Source: Rhodocyclaceae bacterium (GTDB taxonomy: Bacteria; Pseudomonadota; Gammaproteobacteria; Burkholderiales; Rhodocyclaceae). From it: a DNA stretch of 64,000 nucleotides. Position numbers and translations under genes: made by a program. The stretch spans positions 434,001 to 498,000 of the forward strand of contig JADJEF010000003.1 in NCBI GenBank assembly GCA_016702335.1. Reading direction: 5' to 3'. Within the stretch, counting starts at the first letter, position 1. Each line of letters opens with the position of its first letter. The notes beneath the pieces were generated by a model. The model saw nothing but the letters and a program-made list of their open reading frames with translations, searched no databases and was not told the origin of the DNA. Below, piece after piece: positions 1 to 8,002 of the stretch.

Positions 1-918
1 ATTGACTCGCCCTGTCTTGCCGCGGGCAAGCTCGGGCACATCCGGGTTCTTCTTTTGCGGCATGATCGATGAGCCAGTGCAAAAACGGTCTGCCAGATCG
101 ATAAAGCCCACGCGCGGGCTCATCCACAGGATCAGCTCTTCCGAGAAGCGTGAAATATGGGTCATCACCAGCGCGGCGGCGGCACAAAACTCAATGGCAA
201 AATCACGATCAGAAACTGCATCGAGCGAGTTTTCGCATACGGCTTCGAAGCCGAGTTCTTCGGCCACGGCATGACGATCGATCGGGAAGGTCGTGCCCGC
301 CAGTGCCGCTGCCCCGAGTGGAAGGCGATTGACACGCTTGCGGCAATCCGTTAAGCGCTCACGATCACGCTGCAGCATTTCCACGTAGGCCAGCAAATGG
401 TGCCCAAAGGTCACGGGCTGAGCGACCTGCAAGTGGGTAAAACCTGGCAGAGGAGTTTCAGCATGGGTATGTGCAAGATCGATCAGTGCGCCTTGCAGGT
501 CACCCAGCAGGCCATGAATTTCGTCGATCGCGTCACGCAACCAAAGACGTATGTCGGTGGCCACCTGATCATTACGTGAGCGACCGGTATGCAGTCGCTT
601 GCCCGCATCGCCGACCAAAGCCGTCAGGCGCTTCTCGATGTTCAGGTGCACATCTTCGTCGTCGAGATTCCAATGGAAGTCGGCGGATTCAATTTCCTGG
701 GTGATCTGGGCCATACCCCGCTCAATGGCGGACAGATCCCCGGGCGAAATGATCTTCTGCGCCGCCAACATACGCGCATGCGCCAGCGAGCCACGAATGT
801 CCTGCTGCCACATGCGCTGATCAAAATCGACAGAAGCGGTGTAGCGTTTGACCAGTTCAGACACAGGTTCGGAGAACCGTCCGGACCAGCTTTTGGGGGA
901 GTTAGCAGGGGTGTTCAT
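1..918 (-). CDS. argH: Argininosuccinate lyase (3' end beyond window)
   Basis: Last step of arginine biosynthesis: cleaves argininosuccinate to arginine and fumarate in the cytosol. Translation from the ATG at 918 gives MNTPANSPKSWSGRF, then the family motifs HTGRSRNDQVATD and, near the window edge, the fumarase-superfamily signature GSSIMPQKKNPD. About 306 of the usual 460 or so codons are present; the C-terminal third lies outside the window. It is divergent from ispB, with about 140 bp of shared upstream DNA. Identity is clear from these motifs; nothing in the visible part looks damaged. Confidence 0.95.
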   Translation of the reverse strand, partial: MNTPANSPKSWSGRFSEPVSELVKRYTASVDFDQRMWQQDIRGSLAHARMLAAQKIISPGDLSAIERGMAQITQEIESADFHWNLDDEDVHLNIEKRLTALVGDAGKRLHTGRSRNDQVATDIRLWLRDAIDEIHGLLGDLQGALIDLAHTHAETPLPGFTHLQVAQPVTFGHHLLAYVEMLQRDRERLTDCRKRVNRLPLGAAALAGTTFPIDRHAVAEELGFEAVCENSLDAVSDRDFAIEFCAAAALVMTHISRFSEELILWMSPRVGFIDLADRFCTGSSIMPQKKNPDVPELARGKTGRVN

Positions 919-1002
919 GTGCAATATGTTCTAAATCAAAGGCTTCAGTTTTTATTCAGGCGATGAGTATAGGCGAAGCCACTGTGTATGTTCGCTGGCA
1001 AA

Positions 1003-1031
1003 TTGACGTGGCTGCGGACGCACCCTAACAT
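1003..1031 (+). promoter_or_regulatory. Predicted sigma70 promoter of ispB
   Basis: TTGACG at 1003-1008, a 17-bp spacer, then TAACAT at 1026-1031. The -35 matches 5/6 and the -10 matches 4/6. It lies 30 bp upstream of the ispB start in the argH-ispB divergent region. Confidence 0.5.
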
Positions 1032-1061
1032 CTACGCGTTTTTGTCGCTTCTCCAATCACA

Positions 1062-2030
1062 GTGATCGCTAACCCGCTCTATGCGCTGATCGACCAGGAT
1101 ATGCTGGCCGTCGACGCGGTTATTCGTAAATCTTTGCATTCCGACGTGGTCTTGGTGCGCCAAGTGGCCGAGTACATCATCTCGGCCGGAGGCAAGCGTA
1201 TGCGGCCGGCATTGGTGCTGATGGCAGCGCGAGCTTGTGGTTATCAGGGCAATGCCCACTGCGATCTGGCAGCGGTCGTGGAATTTATTCACACGGCGAC
1301 GCTGCTGCACGATGATGTGGTTGACGAGTCCACCTTGCGCCGTGGGCGCCGGACGGCAAACGCCGAGTTTGGCAATGCCGCCAGCGTGTTGGTCGGCGAT
1401 TTCCTGTACTCGCGTGCGTTTCAGATGATGGTGGGCCTGAACAACATGCGTGTCATGCAGGTGCTCGCCGATGCCACCAACGTAATCGCCGAGGGCGAAG
1501 TGCTGCAGTTGATGAACATCCGCAACGCGGATGTTGATGTAGATGGCTATCTCACCGTCATTCGTTACAAGACCGCCAAGCTGTTTGAGGCGGCCGGGCG
1601 TCTGGGCGCAATCTTGGCGGGATCGACTCCGCAAATCGAGGCAGGGGTCGCTGCCTACGGCATGCATCTGGGCACGGCATTCCAGATCGTCGATGATGTG
1701 CTTGATTACTCGGGCGACGAAACTGAAACCGGCAAGCATCTGGGTGACGACCTGGCTGAAGGTAAACTTACGCTGCCCTTGATTCACGTCATGCAAGGTG
1801 GATCAGAGCCATGGGCGGGTCACGTGCGTGCCGCCATAGAAAATGCCGACAAAGCAAAGTTCCCAGAGGTGTTGGCGGCGGTCAAGGCCACGGGCGCGCT
1901 CGATGCCGCCATGCAGCACGGTGCGCGAGAAGCTGCGAGCGCGAAAGAGGCTCTGAGCAGTCTTCCGGATTCAAAATTCAGGCAAAGGCTGCTAGAATTC
2001 GCCGACTTTGCAGTGCATAGACAGTCGTGA
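1062..2030 (+). CDS. ispB: Octaprenyl (polyprenyl) diphosphate synthase
   Basis: Trans-prenyltransferase that condenses isopentenyl diphosphate units to make the ubiquinone side-chain precursor; 322 aa. The first aspartate-rich motif is in LLHDDVVDES (about residues 84-93) and the second in FQIVDDVLDYSGD (about 207-219). GGKRMRPALVL is the usual substrate-binding stretch. The start is GTG at 1062; I see no in-frame ATG upstream that fits the family, and related proteins begin with the same spacing before AVDAVIR. tRNA-Pro follows about 70 bp downstream. Chain length (C40 versus other) cannot be read from sequence. Confidence 0.93.
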   Translation: MIANPLYALIDQDMLAVDAVIRKSLHSDVVLVRQVAEYIISAGGKRMRPALVLMAARACGYQGNAHCDLAAVVEFIHTATLLHDDVVDESTLRRGRRTANAEFGNAASVLVGDFLYSRAFQMMVGLNNMRVMQVLADATNVIAEGEVLQLMNIRNADVDVDGYLTVIRYKTAKLFEAAGRLGAILAGSTPQIEAGVAAYGMHLGTAFQIVDDVLDYSGDETETGKHLGDDLAEGKLTLPLIHVMQGGSEPWAGHVRAAIENADKAKFPEVLAAVKATGALDAAMQHGAREAASAKEALSSLPDSKFRQRLLEFADFAVHRQS

Positions 2031-2100
2031 TTTCCCGAGTCTTTGCCTAGCTGCACAGGCCGGCGAGTGCGCAAGCGATCGCATGGCGTGAATAGTTTGT

Positions 2101-2177
<77 letters not shown>

Positions 2178-2216
2178 AACAAATCAGCTTGCGGTTCTTT
2201 CGAGCCACGGTGTCCA

Positions 2217-3176
2217 ATGACCATTGCCACGAACCCTGCAAGCCATCCACAACGATTAGTCATCGCGACGCGCGAGTCGCGCCTTGCACTTTGGCAGGCC
2301 GAGCATGTTCGCGCGCAGCTGCAAGCGCAGTACCCTCAGTGTTCGGTCGAGCTTCTGGGCATGACCACGCGCGGCGACCAGATTCTGGATCGTCCGCTCG
2401 CCAAGATCGGTGGCAAGGGTCTGTTCATCAAGGAGCTGGAAACCGCTTTGCTGGCGGGTGAGGCTGATCTGGCGGTGCACTCCATGAAAGACGTGCCGAT
2501 GGAACTGGCACCGGAGTTCTTGCTCGCGGCGATCGGTGAGCGCGAGGTGCCGCTGGATGCGCTGGTATCCAATCGCTACGGCAGCCTCGACGATCTGCCG
2601 CCGGGGGCAGTGGTGGGAACCTCAAGCTTGCGCCGTGAAGCGCAACTGCGGGCGCAGTATCCGTATCTCTCGGTGTCACCGCTGCGCGGCAATCTTGATA
2701 CGCGTTTGCGCAAGCTCGATGAGGGCCAGTTCGATGCCATCATTCTTGCCGCCGCCGGCCTCAAGCGGCTGGGGCTGGGCGAGCGTATTCGTGCGGTCAT
2801 TCCCGCCGAGGTCAGTTTGCCGGCGGTCGGGCAAGGGGCGATTGGCATCGAAATTTGTGCCGCGCGCCCGGAACTGGCAGCGTGGTTGGCCCCGCTGAAT
2901 CACTCGGCGACAGACCTTTGTGTGCGTGCTGAGCGTGCCGTCTCGCGCGCACTGGCAGGCAGTTGCGAGGTGCCGCTGGGAGCCTATGCCCTGCTCGACA
3001 ACGAGCAACTCTCGATTCGCGGTTTTGTCGCTCACCCCGATGGCACTCAGATGGCCCGTGCTGAACTCTCTGGGCCAGCCAATGCGCCAGAGGCACTGGG
3101 TTTGCAGTTGGCTGAGCGATTGCGCGAGCAGGGTGCCGAAGAAATCCTCGCGTCGCTCGCCCACCCCTTCAACTAG
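2217..3176 (+). CDS. hemC: Porphobilinogen deaminase (hydroxymethylbilane synthase)
   Basis: Polymerises four porphobilinogens into hydroxymethylbilane in haem/tetrapyrrole synthesis; cytosolic, 319 aa. Family motifs in order: ATRESRLALWQAEHV near the N-terminus, KIGGKGLFIKELE, AVHSMKDVP, GTSSLRREAQL, SPLRGNLDTRLRKLD, and GSCEVPLGAYA, whose Cys (about residue 249) carries the dipyrromethane cofactor. The ATG at 2217 gives the expected N-terminus. hemD follows after 11 bp, so the two are probably cotranscribed. hemF lies just beyond on the other strand, giving a small haem cluster. Confidence 0.96.
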   Translation: MTIATNPASHPQRLVIATRESRLALWQAEHVRAQLQAQYPQCSVELLGMTTRGDQILDRPLAKIGGKGLFIKELETALLAGEADLAVHSMKDVPMELAPEFLLAAIGEREVPLDALVSNRYGSLDDLPPGAVVGTSSLRREAQLRAQYPYLSVSPLRGNLDTRLRKLDEGQFDAIILAAAGLKRLGLGERIRAVIPAEVSLPAVGQGAIGIEICAARPELAAWLAPLNHSATDLCVRAERAVSRALAGSCEVPLGAYALLDNEQLSIRGFVAHPDGTQMARAELSGPANAPEALGLQLAERLREQGAEEILASLAHPFN

Positions 3177-3187
3177 GCTTGCCTGGC

Positions 3188-3988
3188 ATGTCTGCGTTGG
3201 CGGGGCGTCACGTGGTGGTCACTCGACCTGCCGAGCAGGCCGGCCACTTGTGCGCGGAACTGGCCGACAGGGGGGCGATTGCCGTGCGTTACCCGGTTTT
3301 GGCGATCAGTCCGGTCGAGGATGTCACGCCGCTCCTGGACAGGGCGATTGCGCTCGACAGCTATCAATTGGTGGTCTTCGTCAGCCCTAACGCCGTTGAG
3401 CACGCGCTTTCCGTTATGTTGCGGCATCGGTCTTGGCCCATCGAAACGACTGCGGCGGGCATGGGGCGTTCGAGTGAGGCTGCCTTGGCGCGCTATGGGG
3501 TGGGCAAGATCATTGCACCGCAAGAGCGCTTTGATTCGGAAAGCCTGTTGGCCATGCCGCCGCTGAGCGATGTGCGGGGCTGGCGAATCCTGATTTGCCG
3601 GGGTGATGGTGGGCGCGAGTTACTGGGAGAAACCTTGAGTGCCCGTGGAGCTCAGGTGGATTACCTGACCTGTTACCGGCGTTCGCGGCCCACCCTCGAT
3701 CCGGCACCGCTGATACGCTTGTGGCAGGGAAACTCGCTGGATGCCATTACCTTGACCAGCAGCGAGGGGGTACGCCATTTTGCTGCGATGATCGGTCACC
3801 TTGGGCTGGCCTACTGGCGGAACACGCCGACCTTTGTCAGCCACGAGCGCATAGCTGCTGAGGCACAGAGATTTGGTCTGCACACGATGCGGCTGACTGA
3901 GCCGGCGGATGCAGGCCTATTGGCGAGCATGGAGGCCCATTTCTCAGCCCATGATCCGCAAGTCGGCGCTGGCAGGACGGCGATTTAG
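3188..3988 (+). CDS. hemD: Uroporphyrinogen-III synthase
   Basis: Closes hydroxymethylbilane to uroporphyrinogen III. 266 aa from ATG 3188 (MSALAGRHVVVTRP); a TTG at 3179 would add three residues but is less likely. The weakly conserved HemD fold is supported by VVVTRPAEQA at the start, VVFVSPNAVEHAL, LICRGDGGRELLGETL, VDYLTCYRR and DAITLTSSEGVRHF. The last residues QVGAGRTAI and the stop codon come from a copy of the dispersed 28-bp repeat (3956-3984), so the native C-terminus has been replaced or extended. It ends 7 bp from convergent hemF. Confidence 0.88.
   Translation: MSALAGRHVVVTRPAEQAGHLCAELADRGAIAVRYPVLAISPVEDVTPLLDRAIALDSYQLVVFVSPNAVEHALSVMLRHRSWPIETTAAGMGRSSEAALARYGVGKIIAPQERFDSESLLAMPPLSDVRGWRILICRGDGGRELLGETLSARGAQVDYLTCYRRSRPTLDPAPLIRLWQGNSLDAITLTSSEGVRHFAAMIGHLGLAYWRNTPTFVSHERIAAEAQRFGLHTMRLTEPADAGLLASMEAHFSAHDPQVGAGRTAI
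3956..3984 (+). repeat. Dispersed 28-bp repeat, copy in hemD 3' end
   Basis: Core AGTCGGCGCTGGCAGGACGG, differing from the consensus by one base (GGCAGG for GGCGGG). In frame with hemD it encodes QVGAGRTAI, and the TAG directly after it terminates hemD. Confidence 0.85.
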
Positions 3989-3995
3989 GGCCGGC

Positions 3996-4910
3996 TCAGG
4001 CCAGCCAGTCGCGTGGCGGCAGGAACTCGCTGTACAGCGTAGCCTCCGGGCTGCCGGGCTCCGGTTGCCAGTCATAGCGCCACTTGACGATGGGTGGCAG
4101 CGACATGAGAATGGATTCGGTGCGTCCGCCTGACTGCAGACCGAACAAGGTGCCTCGGTCCCAGACCAGATTGAATTCCACGTAGCGCCCACGCCGGTAG
4201 GCCTGAAAGTCCCGCTCCCGCTCGCCATACGCCTTGTCGCGTTGGTGCGCCAAAATAGGCAGGTAGGCATGAATGAAGGCATTGCCCACGGACTGCATCA
4301 GTCCATAGCAGCGCTCGAAGCCGCCCTCGTTGAGATCGTCGAAGAACACACCGCCCACACCGCGGGCCTCATTCCGGTGTTTGAGAAAAAAATACTCATC
4401 GCACCATTTCTTGTAGCGCGGATAGACATCGGAACCAAACGGCACTAATGCGTCATGGCAGGTTTGGTGAAAATGGCGGGCATCGTCGCTATCGCCGTAG
4501 TAGGGGGTCATGTCCATGCCGCCGCCAAACCACCAGACCGGTTCGCTGGTGTCGTCGGTCGGTTGCGCGACAAAAAAGCGCACGTTCATGTGCGCTGTCG
4601 GGCAGTAGGGGTTGCGCGGATGCATTACCAGCGACACGCCCATGGCTTCCCAGCGGCGGCCCGCCAGTTCGGGTCGATGCGCGGTGGCCGAGGGCGGCAG
4701 CTTGTCGCCCATCACGTGTGAAAAATTGACGCCGCCACGCTCGAAAAAATCACCTTCTTCAAGGAGGCGCGAAATACCACCGCCGCCGGCGGGGCGATCC
4801 CACGAATCCGTGCGAAAACTTTGCCCGTCAAAGCGCTCCAGTTCGCCGACGATGCGGTCTTGCAGGCTGGTAAGAAAGTTCTTGATTGAGCCGGTATCGA
4901 AGGTGGTCAT
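3996..4910 (-). CDS. hemF: Coproporphyrinogen-III oxidase, oxygen-dependent
   Basis: Aerobic oxidative decarboxylation of coproporphyrinogen III to protoporphyrinogen IX; 304 aa, the usual length. Motifs visible: WDRPAGGGGISRLLEEGDFFERGGVNFS near the N-terminus (given as two blocks, GGGGISRLLE and FFERGGVNFS), PYCPTAHMNVRFF, WWFGGGMDMTPYY, and GRYVEFNLVWDRGTLFGLQ near the C-terminus. The start overlaps the stop of the upstream PhzF-like gene by 4 bp (ATGA). Together with hemN (anaerobic route) at 9618, the cell has both oxidases, as expected of a facultative organism. Confidence 0.96.
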   Translation of the reverse strand: MTTFDTGSIKNFLTSLQDRIVGELERFDGQSFRTDSWDRPAGGGGISRLLEEGDFFERGGVNFSHVMGDKLPPSATAHRPELAGRRWEAMGVSLVMHPRNPYCPTAHMNVRFFVAQPTDDTSEPVWWFGGGMDMTPYYGDSDDARHFHQTCHDALVPFGSDVYPRYKKWCDEYFFLKHRNEARGVGGVFFDDLNEGGFERCYGLMQSVGNAFIHAYLPILAHQRDKAYGERERDFQAYRRGRYVEFNLVWDRGTLFGLQSGGRTESILMSLPPIVKWRYDWQPEPGSPEATLYSEFLPPRDWLA

Positions 4911-5791
4911 GGGGTCTGCTCGGGAAGTCGTATTTCGCCGTGTCCGAGTTCAACAACGCGCCCGCTGACGAAAATCTCTCGTTGCGCGTTGACGTGAAGC
5001 TGAAGTTGGCAGGGTTTGCTGATGGCAGTCCCTTGGGCTAGTTGCCAGCGCTGGGGCAGGGGAGTTTCTGTGGCCAGAAGATAGCCGCCCAAGTTGGCGC
5101 AAGCAGAACCTGTACCGGGATCTTCGCAGGGCGAGCCATTCTTCGGGAAGAAAAAACGCACCTGCGCCTGTTGTATGCCATCGCGCGGTGGGCCGTCAGG
5201 AGCAAACACATAGACCATGGCGCGCTCTCCATTGCCGCAGTGCTTCGCCATCAGCTCGGCACTGGCCGCGCAGCGGGCTACAGCGTCAGGCGATATCAAC
5301 GGCACCACCAGTTGATCGCTGCCGGTGTCAACCCAGAGCGGCTCGCCGATAAGGTCGTTCTCGCTGAGCGAAAGGGCACTGGCGATTTCGGCGCGGGTGG
5401 CATCGGGCCTGCGATGAGTGGGCGTATTCGCGCGCAAAGTCCAGGTGTCGGATTGGTCAGCAGTGCTGACTACAGGAATCAACCCGGCACGCATTTCCAA
5501 ACTCAGCGCCTGGTCACCCAGGCCCAGCGCACGCACGACCTGCGCGCTACCCAGGGTCGGGTGACCGGCGAAGGGCATCTCGAATGTGGGCGTAAAAATT
5601 CGGACACAGGCATTTGCTTCCGGCAGCGTCGCTGGCAGGATAAAGGTGGTCTCGGAGAGGTTGAATTGCAGCGCCAATGCCTGCATCTCGGCGTCTGAAA
5701 GGCCTTGGCCATCCTCAAAGACTGCGAGCGGATTGCCCCCCAGGGTTGTCTGGGCAAAGACGTTGAGCAGGCGAAAGCGGTAGGTGCGCAT
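4907..5791 (-). CDS. PhzF-family isomerase/epimerase
   Basis: Member of the PhzF (diaminopimelate-epimerase-like fold) family, 294 aa. FRLLNVFAQTTLGGNPLAVF is the typical N-terminus; NLSETTFIL carries the conserved catalytic Glu (about residue 46); MPFAGHPTLGSA and GSPCEDPGTGSACANLGGYL are the two other family signatures. Family members act on small hydroxy/amino acid substrates; the substrate here cannot be told. There is no phenazine cluster nearby, so a phenazine role is unlikely. It lies between purE (2 bp apart) and hemF (4-bp overlap) in one minus-strand operon. Confidence 0.85.
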   Translation of the reverse strand: MRTYRFRLLNVFAQTTLGGNPLAVFEDGQGLSDAEMQALALQFNLSETTFILPATLPEANACVRIFTPTFEMPFAGHPTLGSAQVVRALGLGDQALSLEMRAGLIPVVSTADQSDTWTLRANTPTHRRPDATRAEIASALSLSENDLIGEPLWVDTGSDQLVVPLISPDAVARCAASAELMAKHCGNGERAMVYVFAPDGPPRDGIQQAQVRFFFPKNGSPCEDPGTGSACANLGGYLLATETPLPQRWQLAQGTAISKPCQLQLHVNAQREIFVSGRVVELGHGEIRLPEQTP

Positions 5792-5793
5792 GC

Positions 5794-6309
5794 TTAATCG
5801 TCAGTCAGCGTCATGCCCAGGACCTTCTCGGTCTGGCGGGCGCGAAAGGCGTTGAGCTTGACGGCAAGTTCGCGACCCAGATCGTCGTTCGCGGTGGCAA
5901 TGATGGCAATGGCAGTGAGCGCGGCATTCGCCGCACCTGCTTCGCCGATGGCAAAGGTTGATACCGGTACGCCGCGCGGCATCTGCACGATGGAAAGCAG
6001 CGAGTCCAGGCCCTTCAGGTGCTTGGAGGGTACGGGCACACCGAGAATCGGCACGATGGTTTTGGAGGCCAGCATGCCGGGCAAGTGAGCGGCCCCGCCG
6101 GCCCCGGCGATGATGGCGCGCAGGTCGCGCTCTTCAGCCACGGCGGCGTAATCGAAAAGCAGGTCGGGGGTGCGATGGGCTGACACCACGCGCGCCTCGT
6201 AGGGCACGTCGAACTCCTTGAGAACGTCGGCGGCGGCTTTCATGATCGGCCAGTCCGAATCCGATCCCATCACGATGCCGACCAGCGGCTTGGCGTACTT
6301 GGCGTTCAT
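5794..6309 (-). CDS. purE: N5-carboxyaminoimidazole ribonucleotide mutase
   Basis: Converts N5-CAIR to CAIR in purine synthesis; 171 aa. GIVMGSDSDWPIMK holds the nucleotide-binding SDSDW signature; SAHRTPDLLF and GAGGAAHLPGMLA follow, as does VPSKHLKGLDSLLSIVQMP. The start at 6309 (MNAKYAKPLVG) matches the family better than an upstream TTG-type extension, and leaves a 1-bp gap to folD. purK is not in the window. Cotranscribed with folD upstream, linking one-carbon folate supply and purine synthesis. Confidence 0.95.
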   Translation of the reverse strand: MNAKYAKPLVGIVMGSDSDWPIMKAAADVLKEFDVPYEARVVSAHRTPDLLFDYAAVAEERDLRAIIAGAGGAAHLPGMLASKTIVPILGVPVPSKHLKGLDSLLSIVQMPRGVPVSTFAIGEAGAANAALTAIAIIATANDDLGRELAVKLNAFRARQTEKVLGMTLTDD

Positions 6310-6310
6310 T

Positions 6311-7168
6311 TCAGGCTCCTGCTGCCGCGCGCTCGGCAGACTCAAGGGTGTTAGTAAGCAACATGGTGATGGTCATGGGGCCAACGCCGCCCGGCACCGG
6401 CGTAATCAACCCGGCCACTTCCTTGGCTGTCTCGAAATCGACATCGCCACAGAGTTTGCCGTCAGCCGTACGATTGATGCCTACATCAATCACAGTGGCA
6501 CCCGGCTTGATCATGTCGCCGGTGATCATCTTCGGCCGGCCAACCGCAGCCACCAAAATGTCGGCGCGTCGGGTATGCAAGGCCAAATCTCTTGATTGCG
6601 AATGGCAGACAGTCACGGTAGCGCTTTCACTGAGAAGCAGAAGCGCCATCGGCTTGCCGACAATATTGCTGCGGCCGACGATAACGACTTCTGCCCCCTT
6701 TAGAGGTACCTCTTCGCTTTTAAGCATCTGCATGACGCCATAAGGTGTGCAGGGAATGAAGCGGGGATTGCCTTGCGCGAGCGCGCCGATGTTTTCCGCG
6801 TGAAAGCCATCGACGTCCTTATCGGGCAAAATCGCCTCGAGCACGGCCTCGGCATCGAAATGCTTGGGCAACGGCAACTGCACGAGAATGCCATGCACCA
6901 AGGGGTCGGCATTGAGTTCGGCGATGCGCGCCATCACCTCATCTTGGCGCGCGTCGAGGCCATAGGTGAACTTGAGCGAACGAATGCCGGCCTTCTCGCA
7001 GCCCGCCACCTTGTTGCGGACATAGACGGCAGAGGCGGGGTCTTCGCCAACCAAAATTACGGCGAGGCAAGGTGCTGTGCCGCGCGCCGTCAAGGCGGCA
7101 GCACGTTCGGCAAGTTGCCCTCGGACCGTCGCGGAGAGGGCGTTTCCATCAAGAATGCGTGCGCTCAT
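6311..7168 (-). CDS. folD: Bifunctional methylene-THF dehydrogenase / methenyl-THF cyclohydrolase
   Basis: Interconverts 5,10-methylene-THF and 10-formyl-THF; cytosolic, 285 aa. Motifs: VGEDPASAVYVRNKVAGCEKAG (catalytic Tyr/Lys in YVRNK), VHGILVQLPLPKH, DKDVDGFH, PCTPYGVMQML, VVIVGRSNIVGKP for NADP binding, and VPGGVGPMTITML at the C-terminus. The ATG at 7168 is chosen over a TTG one codon upstream. First gene of the minus-strand operon folD-purE-phzF-hemF. The leader carries a predicted hairpin followed by a T run (listed separately), which suggests attenuation or a short leader RNA. Confidence 0.96.
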   Translation of the reverse strand: MSARILDGNALSATVRGQLAERAAALTARGTAPCLAVILVGEDPASAVYVRNKVAGCEKAGIRSLKFTYGLDARQDEVMARIAELNADPLVHGILVQLPLPKHFDAEAVLEAILPDKDVDGFHAENIGALAQGNPRFIPCTPYGVMQMLKSEEVPLKGAEVVIVGRSNIVGKPMALLLLSESATVTVCHSQSRDLALHTRRADILVAAVGRPKMITGDMIKPGATVIDVGINRTADGKLCGDVDFETAKEVAGLITPVPGGVGPMTITMLLTNTLESAERAAAGA

Positions 7169-7180
7169 CAAAGCTCCAAA

Positions 7181-7228
7181 GCAAAAAAATATCGACCTGC
7201 CGGGAACGCTGATCGTTACGGCAGGTCG
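7181..7228 (-). terminator. Hairpin plus U-run in the folD leader (attenuator-like)
   Basis: Read on the minus strand: 10-bp perfect arms CGACCTGCCG / CGGCAGGTCG with a 16-nt loop, then GATATTTTTTTGC, ending about 14 nt before the folD ATG. It has the form of an intrinsic terminator placed between promoter and gene. Confidence 0.6.
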
Positions 7229-7236
7229 TCGTTCGG

Positions 7237-7265
7237 ATTATGGAAAATTCGGCGACCGAAGTCGA
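7237..7265 (-). promoter_or_regulatory. Predicted promoter of the folD operon
   Basis: On the minus strand, TCGACT (7265-7260), a 17-bp spacer and CATAAT (7242-7237). The -10 matches 5/6 and the -35 matches 4/6. Transcription would start just before the leader hairpin. Confidence 0.45.
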
Positions 7266-7387
7266 GAACCAGTCATTCAGCGAGCAACTTTCTATGGGGT
7301 GCGCCCATGAGAGAAAAAACTTGCTAATCTCCCGATGATAGGCAGCAAGCTCGCGCTCGACTGCTCAAAACCATCCTGGAGGAGACC

Positions 7388-8002
7388 ATGCACGACAACG
7401 AAAATGCCGGGAAAGAATTACGGCGCATCGTGCGTATCAGTGAAGAGATCAAGCGCGTTGTTGCCACGGCGTTCAAGATCAATCTAATGGCCATGAATGC
7501 GATTTTTTTGGCCAAGCGTGCGGGGCAGTCAGCCTTGGGGTTCGGGGTGCTCTCGAATGAACTCCGCCGGTTTGCGACAGATCTGCAAACCCAGATGGAG
7601 GCGCTCCGTGCGATGACCTATGGGAGCACCTCGACCGTAACCGCCTTGCTCAAGCAAGCGCGTGTCAATCGATCGCTGGAATTGACGCTCAAGACCAGCA
7701 AGGGCGAAGGCCGGCGAATTGTCGAGCAACTGCTGCGTGAGCGCCATGCCGAATCCCTTGCTGATCGGCAGGCACAGATGCATGGCGTCAGTCGGCGCTT
7801 GCGCTCGATGATCGATTCGACGGCGCAACTGGTTGAACTGGGTAGTGTACTGGCGCGTTCTGCAAAAATTGAGGCGGCCTACGGCGGCAGTTTTTCTACG
7901 TCGCTGATGCAGGTATCCAGTGATTTTGAAAAGACCATCGGGGACATCCAGCAGTCCCTGGCGGCATTGACCAAGCACCAAACCGAGGAGATGGCGGGAT
8001 GA
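7388..8002 (+). CDS. Cytosolic MCP-like helical signalling protein
   Basis: 204 aa, almost entirely helical, no membrane segment or signal peptide. Residues about 28-60 (KINLMAMNAIFLAKRAGQ, then GFGVLSNELRRFA) resemble the hairpin tip of a methyl-accepting chemotaxis receptor signalling domain, where E/A-A-x-N-A and GxGFAVVAxEVRxLA are typical; the match is partial. The rest is predicted coiled coil. GGAGGAGACC precedes the ATG. Its stop overlaps the start of the di-iron protein gene by 4 bp (ATGA), so the two are translationally coupled. I infer a sensor/transducer pair; a true chemotaxis role is unproven. Confidence 0.6.
   Translation: MHDNENAGKELRRIVRISEEIKRVVATAFKINLMAMNAIFLAKRAGQSALGFGVLSNELRRFATDLQTQMEALRAMTYGSTSTVTALLKQARVNRSLELTLKTSKGEGRRIVEQLLRERHAESLADRQAQMHGVSRRLRSMIDSTAQLVELGSVLARSAKIEAAYGGSFSTSLMQVSSDFEKTIGDIQQSLAALTKHQTEEMAG

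Noticed and set aside
589..966. Plus-strand open frames across 1-970
   Set aside because: Antisense to argH, whose minus-strand translation has clear family motifs.
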